This document shows, piece after piece, positions 9,196 through 17,683 of a stretch of 45,615 bases of DNA. Positions within the stretch are counted from its first letter, which is position 1; every line of letters begins with the position of its first letter. Both the position numbers and the translations under genes were made by a program. The stretch is from Bradyrhizobium forestalis (GTDB lineage: Bacteria; Pseudomonadota; Alphaproteobacteria; Rhizobiales; Xanthobacteraceae). The notes below the pieces were generated by a model. The model saw only the letters and a program-made list of their open reading frames with translations, had not been told where the DNA came from and made no database searches. The stretch lies in assembly GCF_002795245.1 (NCBI RefSeq), contig NZ_PGVG01000050.1, positions 1 to 45,615 of the forward strand. Direction: 5' to 3'.

Positions 9196-9994
9196 GCGGC
9201 TGAGCCGGCCATGGATAAAAAACGCGAAAACAACCCCATGCACAGTAGCCGAGCATAGCGGAATCAATGGCTTGCCGATCCGTCATGCTGCTGCTGATTT
9301 TACGAATCTCGTTTGACTCGTCGGGCAAAACAGGAGCATGATGTCAACATGCCCCTCACTATCTGCGACCCCACGCGAAAGCGCTTGCCATTTGGCGGAG
9401 GTTGCAGGGAACTCGCGCGTTCAAATGTGATCCTCAGATCATCGATCCCGCTTGACAGTTTTGTGTCTCAGGTGGAGCATCGTAGTGGTCGCAAACATGC
9501 GACGCGCAACGTCCACCTCATGAGCAAGGGGAGGTCTATGACGCCACCTCCGCAAATCCAGCCGCGTTAAGTGCGATGGAGCTCGTTCGGACTATCGCAT
9601 AGCGGCGAAAACCGCGAACGGCACGCCGGGACAAGGTTTAGCGGGCCGCATCAGTGAGGCAAGGCCCCTACCTTCCCGGCGCTGTAATTTGCATCACATC
9701 GATGGAGTCGGATGGCCGCGACGAGGCCGCCGCAACGAGTTTCTTTGACATCCTGATGTTCCCATTCTCCTCGCCGTGTTCCGCAATGGCGCGAGAGGTC
9801 CTTTGGCGCATCACAGCGCTTCGGTGATGCCGCGGCTCCTGATCCTGCATGCGGCAAATGCCAAGAGAATGTCGTCTCAAAGGCCAACTTCCGACACAGG
9901 GCCGGGGCGAATAGCGGCAATCCGACATGACGCATCTGCTTCGGCGGTGACGCTCCCGACGCCGCCGGTGCATTCATTTTTTCAGGGAATCCTC
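9196..9994. other. 799-bp stretch without a convincing gene
   Basis: No frame here has both a ribosome-binding site and family-like sequence. An 85-codon frame at 9313..9570 and overlapping leftward frames at 9651..9977 look like chance. A TTGACA at 9451 has no good -10 at the right distance. The segment around 9285-9335 resembles a degenerate rhizobial intergenic sequence from memory. The promoter of the MscS gene must lie in its right part, but I cannot place it. Confidence 0.4.
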
Positions 9995-12325
9995 GTGTCG
10001 CATAAGCTGGCCGCGGCGCTCCTCGCCGCTCTCTTCCTCACGATTCCATCTCTCTCCGGTGCCCGTGCCGCGCCGCCTCCGCCCGCGGCGAACAACACTG
10101 CCGCACTGTCGCCTGACGAGGCGAAGCGCGCGCTGGAAACTCTTCAGGACGACAAGAAGCGCGCGCAGATGATCGATACGCTCCGCGCGATCGCCAACGC
10201 GTCCGGTCCGCAGCAACCTTCGCCCGAACAGAAATCACCGATCCCGCTCTCGGCCGACGGCCTCGGTGCGCAGCTCTTGCTCACGGTGTCGGAGGAAATC
10301 GGCGAGATCTCGGGCGAGATCGCCGCCATGGCGCGGACGCTCACGCACTTTCCGGCGTTCTACTACTGGATCATGCGGACCGCGAACGATCCCGCGGCCT
10401 ACAACCTCCTGATCGAGATCGCCTGGAAGCTGGCACTGGTGCTCGGCTGCGCCCTGGCAGCCGAGTGGGTGATCTTTCGCGTGATCCGCCGTCCGGTCGC
10501 GTTCCTGGAGGGACGCGTGCCGCAAACCGCGCATCTGCCGGCACAGGCGCTGCCCATAGCCGACCCGCCGTCATCGGTGACCGATGTCACTCCCGCACCG
10601 GAGTTGAACAAGCGCCGTCACAGCCTTGCGCGGGTTTGGCAGGTCCTGTCGCGGCTGCCCTTCGTGCTGGGACGCCTCGTGCTCGAGCTGCTCCCGGTGG
10701 TCGTCTTCGTCGGCCTCGCCACGGCGCTGCTCGGAACGGTGATCGGCGAGCCCACGACCGTCCGCCTCGTGATTCTCGCGGTCGTCAACGCCTATGCATT
10801 CTCGCGCGGGCTCATCTGCATGGTCCGGGCGCTGGCAGGGCCGTTCGGCCTGTTTCCGGTGCGCGCGGAGACCGCCGCCTATGTCGAGATCTGGGCGCGC
10901 CGCATCGTCGGCGTCGGCGTCTCCGGCATCGCCCTTGCCAACGTGGCATTGCTGCTCGGGCTGCACCGAGCCGGCTATGCCGCGCTGCTCCGCATGGTGA
11001 TGCTGGTCGTGCACCTCTTCATCGTCGTCATCATCCTGCAATGCCGCCGCCAGGTGGCCGATGCCATCCGCGCGCCGGCCGAGCGGCAGGGGATTGCGGC
11101 CCGTTTGCGTAACCGCATCGCCGGCGGCTGGCATTATCTTGCCATCGCACTCGACCTCGCGCTGTGGGCGGTGTGGGCCCTCAACATCCGCAACGGCTAT
11201 TCGCTGCTACTGCAATATTTCATCGGCACCATCGCGGTGGCGCTGGTGACGCGTGTCGTCATCATGGTGACGCTGAGCCTGATCGACCGTGGCTTCCGCA
11301 TCAAGCCGGAGGTCCTCCAGCGCTTTCCCGGCCTCGAGATCCGCGCCAACCGCTATCTACCGCTGTTGCGCAGGATCGTATCCAGCGTGATCGCCTTCAT
11401 CGGTTTCGTGGCCGTGCTCGAAGTCTGGGGCGTCGACGCGATCGTCTGGTTTTATGGCGGCCAGATCGGCAGCCGCCTGATCTCGGCCATGGTGACGATC
11501 GGCCTCGCCGTGTTCATCGCTGCCGCGATCTGGGAAGCCAGCAATGCGCTGCTGGATCGCCAGATCAATACGCTGTCCCGGGACGGCCATTATGCCCGTG
11601 CCGCGCGTCTGCGCACGTTCCAGCCGATGCTGCGCACGGCGCTGCTCTGTCTGATCGCAACCGTCGTCGGCCTCACCGCGCTGAGCGAGATCGGCGTCAA
11701 TGTCGCGCCGCTGCTCGCGGGCGCCGGCATCGTCGGCATCGCGATCGGCTTCGGCTCGCAAAAGCTGGTGCAGGACCTCATTACCGGCCTGTTCCTGCTG
11801 CTGGAGAACACGGTCCAGGTCGGCGACAACGTCAGCGTGTCAGGGCTCTCCGGCGTCGTCGAGAACGTCTCGATCCGCACCATCCGCCTGCGCGCGGGTG
11901 ATGGCGCCGTGCACATCGTGCCGTTCAGCGCGGTCACGACCATCACCAATGCCAGCCGCGGCGCCGGCAACGCCTCGGTCAGCGTCAACGTCGCCTACAA
12001 GGAGGACACCGACCGCGCCGGCCAGATCCTCAAGGACATCGTCGACGAGATGCGAGGCGAACCGGAATTCCGCGCTCTGATCCGCGGCGACCTCGAGCTG
12101 TGGGGCGTCGACAAGGTGGACGGCGCAATGGTATCGATCGTCGGCCAGATCCGCTGCACTGAGGCCGGGCGCTGGCCGGTCCAGCGCGAATTCAACCGGC
12201 GCATGAAGCTGCGCTTCCAGCAGAACGGCATCGAGGTCGCATCCGCCACCCAGACCATCTTGATGCAGATCGCGCCACCGGCGGATGGCGCCGCCAATCT
12301 GACGCCGCGGCGGGTGGCTGGATAG
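9995..12325 (+). CDS. Large mechanosensitive channel, MscS family
   Basis: Inner-membrane channel of about 776 aa that would release solutes on hypo-osmotic shock. The start is taken as GTG at 9995, since AGGGA precedes it and it opens a signal peptide (VSHKLAAALLAALFLTIPSL, ending at ARAAP). An ATG at 9776 in the same frame would add 73 residues of non-family sequence. After a periplasmic helical part there are about eight to ten hydrophobic segments, then the MscS core from residue 570: GAGIVGIAIGFGSQKLVQDL is the pore helix and VGDNVSVSGLSGVVENVSIR the beta domain. The size matches YbiO/MscM-type homologues. It stands alone, with its own upstream region. Confidence 0.9.
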   Translation: MSHKLAAALLAALFLTIPSLSGARAAPPPPAANNTAALSPDEAKRALETLQDDKKRAQMIDTLRAIANASGPQQPSPEQKSPIPLSADGLGAQLLLTVSEEIGEISGEIAAMARTLTHFPAFYYWIMRTANDPAAYNLLIEIAWKLALVLGCALAAEWVIFRVIRRPVAFLEGRVPQTAHLPAQALPIADPPSSVTDVTPAPELNKRRHSLARVWQVLSRLPFVLGRLVLELLPVVVFVGLATALLGTVIGEPTTVRLVILAVVNAYAFSRGLICMVRALAGPFGLFPVRAETAAYVEIWARRIVGVGVSGIALANVALLLGLHRAGYAALLRMVMLVVHLFIVVIILQCRRQVADAIRAPAERQGIAARLRNRIAGGWHYLAIALDLALWAVWALNIRNGYSLLLQYFIGTIAVALVTRVVIMVTLSLIDRGFRIKPEVLQRFPGLEIRANRYLPLLRRIVSSVIAFIGFVAVLEVWGVDAIVWFYGGQIGSRLISAMVTIGLAVFIAAAIWEASNALLDRQINTLSRDGHYARAARLRTFQPMLRTALLCLIATVVGLTALSEIGVNVAPLLAGAGIVGIAIGFGSQKLVQDLITGLFLLLENTVQVGDNVSVSGLSGVVENVSIRTIRLRAGDGAVHIVPFSAVTTITNASRGAGNASVSVNVAYKEDTDRAGQILKDIVDEMRGEPEFRALIRGDLELWGVDKVDGAMVSIVGQIRCTEAGRWPVQREFNRRMKLRFQQNGIEVASATQTILMQIAPPADGAANLTPRRVAG

Positions 12326-12387
12326 GCAGGCCGAATAGTACTGCCGCCTCATAGCACTTCTTCATCCTGAAAGATTCGAGGTTTTCT

Positions 12388-12428
12388 CGTCATTCCGGGT
12401 TCGCGCTGACGCGCGCCCCGGAATGACG
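12388..12428. repeat. Palindromic intergenic repeat
   Basis: Perfect 12-bp arms CGTCATTCCGGG and CCCGGAATGACG surround a GC-rich 17-bp centre. This CATTCCGGG palindrome is, from memory, one of the most frequent intergenic repeats in Bradyrhizobium. It lies 60 bp after the MscS gene and may also end its transcript. Confidence 0.75.
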
Positions 12429-12627
12429 GGGGGAGAGAGCGGGCGCTGCTCCCAATACCTGCCACGACGTGAGAGAGCCTCGCCGCGTTAACCTTTTCTC
12501 GTGCGCAACTGCCAGGCGTTCGCGAAAATCTCGCTGCGGTGCGAGATCACAATCGGTGCCTCGGTCTCTCCGTCCTTGATCTCGATGGAGCGCTGGCCGA
12601 CAATGTCCGCGATTCAATGCGAAGCTC
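12429..12627. other. Rest of the gap before malic enzyme
   Basis: Apart from the gene remnant listed at 12488..12613, this stretch contains an 11-bp-scale hairpin CTCGCTGCGGTGCGAG. I see no convincing promoter for the malic enzyme, though one must lie here or in the remnant. Confidence 0.3.
12488..12613 (-). pseudogene. Fragment of an unidentified leftward gene
   Basis: Read on the minus strand, about 40 codons give protein-like sequence (GQRSIEIKDGETEAPIVIS ... ANAWQLRTRKG) that ends at TAA. A stop lies upstream and there is no usable start codon. The alternation of charged and hydrophobic residues and the codon use look like real coding DNA. I read it as the remnant of a small gene whose other end was lost. 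The family is not recognised. Confidence 0.3.
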
Positions 12628-12639
12628 TTGGGGGAATTC

Positions 12640-14292
12640 GTGAATAGACCTGCCCGGGTCGTTGCCCAATCGACGTCGGCCAATTCGCAGCAAGGCATGA
12701 CGCTGCTGCGCGATCCCTTGCTCAACAAGGGGACTGCCTTCACGGAAGCGGAGCGCGAGACGCTTGGCCTGCGCGGCCTCCTGCCGCCTTGCGTGTTGAC
12801 GATGCAGACCCAGGTCGAGCGAGTTCTCACCAATCTGCGCGCGCTGCCGACGGACCTCGAAAAATATGTCGCGTTGAACGCGCTGCATGACCGCAACGAG
12901 GCGTTGTTCTTTCGTGTCGTCGTCGACAATATCGACGAGATTCAGCCGATCATCTACACGCCGACGGTCGGGCTCGCCTGCCAGAAATACGGCCTGATCT
13001 TCCAGCGGCCGCGCGGCATGTTCATCTCCTCGCACGATCGCGGCCAGATCGCGGAGCTTCTGAAGAACTGGCCTTATCCGGCCAAGCTGATCGTCGTCAC
13101 CGATGGCGAGCGCATTCTTGGTCTCGGCGATCTCGGCGCCAACGGCATGGGCATTCCGGTCGGAAAACTCGCGCTCTATTCGGCCTGCGCCGGCGTGCAT
13201 CCGGAAGCGTGCCTGCCGATCGTGCTCGATGTCGGCACCAATAACGAAGAGCTGTTGAACGACCCCTATTATCTCGGCCTGCGCGAGCGGCGGCTGACCG
13301 GGGAGGCCTATGACAGCTTCGTCGACGAGTTCATGCAAGCTGCGCGGAAGACGTTCCCGGGCGTGCTGATCCAGTTCGAGGATTTCGCCAACCATTCGGC
13401 GTTCAAGCTGCTGCACAAGTACCGGGATGAAGCCTGCGTCTTCAACGACGACATCCAGGGCACCGCGGCGGTGGCGCTTGCCGGACTGTTCTCAGGCTTG
13501 CGTATCTCCGGCGGCAAGCTCAGGGATCAGCGCATCTTGTTCCTCGGCGCGGGCGAGGCGGCGACCGGCATCGCCGATCTCGTGGTCTCCGCCATGATGG
13601 CGGAGGGCGCGTCGGAAGCCGAGGCGCTGCGCCGCAACTGGCTGGTGGATTCCCGCGGTCTCGTCGTCAGTGGCCGCGAAGGCCTTTCTGGCCACAAGCT
13701 GCGCTATGCCCACACCGACCAGGCGCCGATCGCCGACTTCCTCACCGCGATCAAGACGCTGAAGCCGACGGCGATCATCGGCGTCGCCGCGGTCGGCGGC
13801 GCCTTCACGCCCGAAGTGCTCAAGACGATGGCCGAGCTCAACGAGCAGCCGATCGTGTTCGCGCTCTCCAACCCGACCTCGAAGGCCGAGTGCTCGGCGG
13901 AGGATGCCTATCGCTACACCGAGGGCCGCGCGCTGTTCGCCTGCGGCAGCCCGTACGATCCGGTCAAGCTCAACGGCCGCAGCTTCGTGCCGCGTCAGGG
14001 CAACAACTCCTACATCTTCCCCGGCGTCGGCCTCGGCGTCATCGCCAGCGGCTCGCGCCTGGTGACCGACGAGATGTTCATGGCGGCGGCCCATACGCTT
14101 GCCGACTGCGTCGGCAAGGAGGATCTCGCGCAAGGCAGCCTCTACCCGGCACTGCCGCGCATCCGCGAGGTCTCGATCCGCATCGCCGCCGCGGTTGCCG
14201 ACGTCGCCTATCAGCGCGGGCTGGCGGACGGACCCGCGCCCAACGACGTCAGGGCCCTGGTCCAGTCGCAGATGTACGAGCCGCACTACTGA
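12640..14292 (+). CDS. Malic enzyme (oxaloacetate-decarboxylating), long NAD-type
   Basis: Converts malate to pyruvate and CO2 with reduction of NAD(P), linking the TCA cycle to pyruvate and acetyl-CoA. About 550 aa, the length of the MaeA/SfcA and eukaryote-like class rather than the fused MaeB class. The malic N-terminal domain has IIYTPTVGLACQKYG with the catalytic Tyr near residue 107 and GERILGLGDLGANGMGIPVG. Metal ligands are in FEDFANHSAF and FNDDIQGTA (near 269). The Rossmann motif FLGAGEAATGIADL is near 300. GTG at 12640 is preferred because GGGGGA lies just before it; TTG at 12628 is the alternative. It is the only gene between two repeat-filled gaps. Confidence 0.93.
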   Translation: MNRPARVVAQSTSANSQQGMTLLRDPLLNKGTAFTEAERETLGLRGLLPPCVLTMQTQVERVLTNLRALPTDLEKYVALNALHDRNEALFFRVVVDNIDEIQPIIYTPTVGLACQKYGLIFQRPRGMFISSHDRGQIAELLKNWPYPAKLIVVTDGERILGLGDLGANGMGIPVGKLALYSACAGVHPEACLPIVLDVGTNNEELLNDPYYLGLRERRLTGEAYDSFVDEFMQAARKTFPGVLIQFEDFANHSAFKLLHKYRDEACVFNDDIQGTAAVALAGLFSGLRISGGKLRDQRILFLGAGEAATGIADLVVSAMMAEGASEAEALRRNWLVDSRGLVVSGREGLSGHKLRYAHTDQAPIADFLTAIKTLKPTAIIGVAAVGGAFTPEVLKTMAELNEQPIVFALSNPTSKAECSAEDAYRYTEGRALFACGSPYDPVKLNGRSFVPRQGNNSYIFPGVGLGVIASGSRLVTDEMFMAAAHTLADCVGKEDLAQGSLYPALPRIREVSIRIAAAVADVAYQRGLADGPAPNDVRALVQSQMYEPHY

Positions 14293-14353
14293 GGAAGCCG
14301 CTAGCGCGGGCTATCGCATTTGCTTTCAAGGGGCGGCCTGCGGGCTTGCTCCG

Positions 14354-14375
14354 CCTCTCCCGCTTGCGGGAGAGG
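14354..14375. repeat. Perfect 10-bp palindrome (REP-like)
   Basis: CCTCTCCCGC-TT-GCGGGAGAGG forms a 10-bp stem with a 2-base loop. It belongs to the same family as the palindrome at 14476..14499, with which it makes a composite repeat of about 150 bp. Confidence 0.75.
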
Positions 14376-14475
14376 CCGACGCGCTTGCAAAGCGCGGCGG
14401 GTGAGGGCTCTTTCCGCGCAGGGATCTACTCGGCAAATTCTCAACAACCCCAACGCGGAGATACCCTCTCCCCAG

Positions 14476-14499
14476 CCCTCCCCCGCAAGCGGGGGAGGG
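14476..14499. repeat. Perfect 11-bp palindrome (REP-like)
   Basis: CCCTCCCCCGC-AA-GCGGGGGAGGG, an 11-bp stem with a 2-base loop. Similar arms recur at 125..139 and 45307..45329 in this window, which points to a dispersed repeat family. Confidence 0.75.
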
Positions 14500-14585
14500 A
14501 GCACACCTTCCTTGCTGCGGCCTTCGAACCGGATCTCATCTTGCTTTAGGTCAGCCCCGCGCCACCATCTCAGGTGGAATCGCCA

Positions 14586-14627
14586 TTGTGCCGCGCGACC
14601 CCATATGCGACAGTCTGTAGCGTTACA
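14586..14627 (+). promoter_or_regulatory. blaI promoter with BlaI-type operator
   Basis: A TTGTGC -35 (14586-14591) and a GACAGT -10 (14609-14614) are 17 bp apart. The operator at 14607-14627 covers the -10 and the start of transcription: GCGACA-GTC-TGTAGC, a near-palindrome with one mismatch, followed by GTTACA. The ACA-N3-TGT core is the half-site arrangement known for BlaI/MecI repressors. The same 21-bp design recurs before the DUF1800 gene. The arrangement predicts autorepression of blaI. Confidence 0.65.
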
Positions 14628-14652
14628 AAAAGAGCTCCAGTCGCAAGGTTAG

Positions 14653-15051
14653 ATGCCCATGGACGACCGTTTGCCCGAACTGGGCGACCTCGAGCGCGAG
14701 GTCATGCAATTGGTTTGGGCCCATGGTCCTGTCACGGCCGAAATCGTGCGTGAACGTCTGTCGCGGCGTCTGAAGGAATCGACTGTCCGCACGGTACTGC
14801 GTCGGCTCGAGGAAAAGGGCTATGCCAACCACACCGTGGACGGACGTACCTACGTCTATCAGGCCGCCGAAGAGCGCGCGAAGGTGGCGGCCAAGGCGGT
14901 GCAGCGCATCGTCGACTGGTTCTGCAACGGCTCGATCGAGGAAGTCCTCGTCGGCATGGTGGACAATGCGATGCTCGATCAGCAGCAATTGCGCACGCTG
15001 GCCGACCATGTGGCCAAGGCGAAGAAGGCGAGGGGAGTGAAGAAAGAATGA
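14653..15051 (+). CDS. BlaI/MecI/CopY-family transcriptional repressor
   Basis: Cytosolic winged-helix repressor of 132 aa. LPELGDLEREVMQLVWAHGP near the N-terminus and TVRTVLRRLEEKGYANHTVDGRTYVY (residues 45-75) are the typical BlaI recognition and wing segments; the C-terminal half is the helical dimerisation part. In this family a membrane metalloprotease triggers cleavage of the repressor, and the partner gene follows here with an ATGA overlap. The second codon pair (MPMDD) leaves a choice between ATG 14653 and 14659. There is no beta-lactamase gene nearby, so the regulon is probably not classical penicillin resistance; see the shared operator at 17636. Confidence 0.9.
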   Translation: MPMDDRLPELGDLEREVMQLVWAHGPVTAEIVRERLSRRLKESTVRTVLRRLEEKGYANHTVDGRTYVYQAAEERAKVAAKAVQRIVDWFCNGSIEEVLVGMVDNAMLDQQQLRTLADHVAKAKKARGVKKE

Positions 15052-17567
15052 TCGCAACTCTGGCGGAGGCGGCACTGCGCTCCCTTGTGCTGGGAGGCGT
15101 CGTCTGGTTCGGTCTCAACCTGTTTCGCGTGCGCAATCCGCACGTTCACATGACGGCCTGGGTCGTCGTGCTGCTGGCCTCGCTGGCGATGCCCTTCGTG
15201 ATGCATTGGCCAACGCTCACGATCAACCGGCTGCCTTTGCCGGTCTCCGTGCCGATTGATTTTCTGCCGGCCGACATCTCGGTGCTGGAGATGCCGCAGC
15301 CCGCGCTGCCCGTCGCGCCCGAGGTCGTCGTCGCACCGTCGTTGACCCAAGGTGGGCTGTCGATCAATTGGTGGCTGATCGCCACCATCGTCTATGCCGG
15401 CGTCGCCGGCCTGTTGTTGCTGCGGCTCGTGATCGGGCTCTGCCTGACCTGGCGGCTGGCGCGCGCGGCAAAACCGATGAAGGGCCCGCAGATGCTCGAG
15501 GCCGACGTGCGCGTCAGCCGCGACGTCGGCGGTCCCGTCACCTTCGGCTCGACCATCCTGGTGCCGCCGCAGTTCGCCAGCTGGGACGCCAAAAAGCGCC
15601 TCGCGGTGCTCGCGCACGAGGGCGCGCATGTCGCCAATCGCGACTTCTATGTTCTCCTGCTGGCGTCGCTCAATCGCGCGGTGTTCTGGTTCAGCCCGTT
15701 CTCATGGTGGCAGCTGGCGCGCCTCGCCGAGCTCGCCGAGATCATCAGCGACGCAGAGGCGATAGAGATCATCGACGACCGGCTCTCCTACGCGGAAATC
15801 CTGCTCGATTTCGCCAGCACCGTGAAGCCGAGGCCGGTCGAGCTTGCGATGGCGCGGGCCTCGACCGTGCGTGCCCGCGTCGAGCGCATCATCGCGGCTG
15901 CCGCGATGCCCGTCGTGGTCAGCTGGCGCAAGCGATTGTGGATCGCGGCAGCGATCGTGCCGGTGGTGATCGTGTCCGCCGGCATGATCGCCTACCGAAC
16001 GCCGGACCCGGCGCCTGTCGCTGCGGATGCCGAGGAGGTGTCCGTCCAGCACTACCGCCCGTTCGTCAATTTCTACGCCATGGGTCCGGCCTCGGTGTTC
16101 GCCGTCTTCCGCGAGGGCGACGATCTCTACGGCCAGTTGACCGGGCAGCGCAAATCGCGCCTGACTATGGGCCGCGACGGCACGGCGTCCTACGCGGCCT
16201 CGTCCGGCGAGATCACCTTCGCGCTTGATGCCGAGCGCCGCTCGGCCGAGCTGACGCTGCGCATGAACGGCCGCGACATTCGCGCGGTTCGTGTCGCCGA
16301 GATGCCGACGCCGGCTGCCGAGTCCGCGCCGCTCGACCAGTATGTCGGCTGGTACAGGCTGGCGCCGAACCGCGTGCTCACCGTGCGCCGCGACGGCGAC
16401 CGTCTCTGGTTGCGGGAGACCGGCCAGGGCGCAATGCAGGTGCTCGCCGAGGGCGCTGACGCCTTCTCTTTCCGCGGCGATCATCTGGTGATCTTCCTGC
16501 GCGATGAGCAGGCGAAGGTGTCACGCGTGCTGCTGCAGGGCGCGGTGTTCGGCGCCCGCCTCGCGACCCGCGTCGATGCGGCGGTGGCACAGGCGGTCGA
16601 GGCCGACTTCGCGCGCCGCCTCGCGGAAGTGCCTGACCGATTCAGAGAGCAGGTGCCGGCGCCCGGCGGCAAGGAGATGGTCCTGCGCGGCATCGAAGAT
16701 CTGCGCCGCGGCACGCCAGACTATGATCGCATGAGCGCGCCGCTCGCCGCCAAGATCCACCGGTATCTCGACGAAATGCACGCGACCTTCGTGGCGCTCG
16801 GCGCGGTGGAATCGCTATTCTTCCGCGGCGTCGGGCCCGGCGGCTATGACATCTACGGCGCGAAGTTCGAGAACGGCACCGCGGAGTTCCGCCTGTTGAT
16901 CGAGCCGGACGGCAAGGCCGGCGACGTGTTCTTTCGCGCCGACGGCAATGACGAGCTCGGCGGCATCGTGCCTTGCGCGGAGGAGGCGAGCGTTCGCGGC
17001 CGTGCCGGGACCTCGCCGATCAGGATCATGCTCTATAACGAGATGGGCGACGACATTCAGGTCTTCAATCTCGATGCGGACGGCAATCGCAAGACGCAAA
17101 TCGTCAGGTCCAACATGAGCTGGTTCACCACCACCACCGTGAACAATCCCTGGATGATCGCGGACAAGTCGGGACGGTGCCTGGAGATCCTGGTGCCGGG
17201 GCGGCAGACGCGATTCCACAATGTCGAAGCCTCAAACGTTGGCGCGCGCCCAGGGCGCGCCGCGCGCCGCGCCGTTCCGATCGCCAATGGCGAAGAGATG
17301 CTGCGCCGCTATATCGAGGGCGTCGGCAAGGGGCAGCCGGACTACGAGTCCATGACGCCGGAAGTGGCTGACATCACGCGTCAGCAATTGCCGTTCGATC
17401 AAGCGATCCTGGCGCGGCTCGGCGCGTTGCGCGCGGTCTCCTTCCGCGGCGTCACCGCGCTCGACAGCGACATCTACATCGCCCAGTTCGCCAACGGCTC
17501 GGCGGAATGGCGCATCGGTGTCAGGAGCGGCACGATCACGAAGATCGCGCTCGGGCCGAATTTCTAG
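15048..17567 (+). CDS. BlaR1-like M56 metallopeptidase with beta-repeat and VHL-like sensor region
   Basis: Membrane protein of 839 aa, much longer than BlaR1 (about 600). Residues 1-320 are a BlaR1/MecR1-type M56 protease: several membrane spans, zinc motif HEGAH (190-194) and the downstream acidic ligand region AELAEIISDAE near 225-235. Residues 320-340 form a further span. The periplasmic part has no penicillin-binding motif (no SxxK/KTG). It shows two tandem beta modules (around 345-420 and 425-510, the second opening with YVGWYRLAPNRVLTV, DUF3471-like). A repeat pair follows (542-640 and 747-839, both with G-EM, G-PDY--M, LGA, FRGV, DIY-A-F-NG-AE). Between the pair lies a segment (654-725) resembling the VHL beta domain: IRIMLYNEMGDDIQVFNLDA and NNPWMIADKSGRCLEI. 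It probably senses an unknown periplasmic signal and inactivates BlaI. Confidence 0.85.
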   Translation: MIATLAEAALRSLVLGGVVWFGLNLFRVRNPHVHMTAWVVVLLASLAMPFVMHWPTLTINRLPLPVSVPIDFLPADISVLEMPQPALPVAPEVVVAPSLTQGGLSINWWLIATIVYAGVAGLLLLRLVIGLCLTWRLARAAKPMKGPQMLEADVRVSRDVGGPVTFGSTILVPPQFASWDAKKRLAVLAHEGAHVANRDFYVLLLASLNRAVFWFSPFSWWQLARLAELAEIISDAEAIEIIDDRLSYAEILLDFASTVKPRPVELAMARASTVRARVERIIAAAAMPVVVSWRKRLWIAAAIVPVVIVSAGMIAYRTPDPAPVAADAEEVSVQHYRPFVNFYAMGPASVFAVFREGDDLYGQLTGQRKSRLTMGRDGTASYAASSGEITFALDAERRSAELTLRMNGRDIRAVRVAEMPTPAAESAPLDQYVGWYRLAPNRVLTVRRDGDRLWLRETGQGAMQVLAEGADAFSFRGDHLVIFLRDEQAKVSRVLLQGAVFGARLATRVDAAVAQAVEADFARRLAEVPDRFREQVPAPGGKEMVLRGIEDLRRGTPDYDRMSAPLAAKIHRYLDEMHATFVALGAVESLFFRGVGPGGYDIYGAKFENGTAEFRLLIEPDGKAGDVFFRADGNDELGGIVPCAEEASVRGRAGTSPIRIMLYNEMGDDIQVFNLDADGNRKTQIVRSNMSWFTTTTVNNPWMIADKSGRCLEILVPGRQTRFHNVEASNVGARPGRAARRAVPIANGEEMLRRYIEGVGKGQPDYESMTPEVADITRQQLPFDQAILARLGALRAVSFRGVTALDSDIYIAQFANGSAEWRIGVRSGTITKIALGPNF

Positions 17568-17614
17568 AGGCGCCCGCGGCTCCTGGTGTCTTGACGGAGT
17601 GCCACAATCTCCGC

Positions 17615-17656
17615 TTGTCGGCCGGCCTCGTGAATGCTACGATGTGTAGCATTACA
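17615..17656 (+). promoter_or_regulatory. Promoter and BlaI-type operator before the DUF1800 gene
   Basis: TTGTCG (17615-17620), a 17-bp spacer and TACGAT (17638-17643) form the promoter. The operator at 17636-17656 reads GCTACG-ATG-TGTAGC then ATTACA. It agrees with the blaI operator at 16 of 21 positions and shares the block TGTAGCRTTACA. It sits in the same place relative to the -10 box. TSS is expected near 17650, which excludes upstream in-frame ATGs and fixes the start of the next gene. Confidence 0.65.
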
Positions 17657-17683
17657 GATCGTAGCCATGATCGGGCATTAGCC

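Larger units (their letters stand above)
14293..14606. other. Repeat-filled gap after malic enzyme
   Basis: The stretch holds two perfect palindromes, listed separately, and filler of the rhizobial CCCTCTCCC type. Short frames through it are translations of the repeats and not genes. Confidence 0.6.

Noticed and set aside
9313..9570. 85-codon plus-strand frame in the gap before the MscS gene
   Set aside because: No ribosome-binding site, no domain-like pattern, and composition like noncoding DNA.
9651..9977. Two overlapping leftward frames of about 100 codons
   Set aside because: They overlap each other in different frames and encode Arg/Pro/His-rich sequence without structure, a usual result of high GC.
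14354..14499. CRISPR-like spaced repeats
   Set aside because: Only two palindromes of differing sequence, no regular spacers and no cas genes.
14653..17567. Classical beta-lactam resistance locus
   Set aside because: BlaI and M56 parts are present, but there is no beta-lactamase gene and the receptor lacks a penicillin-binding domain.
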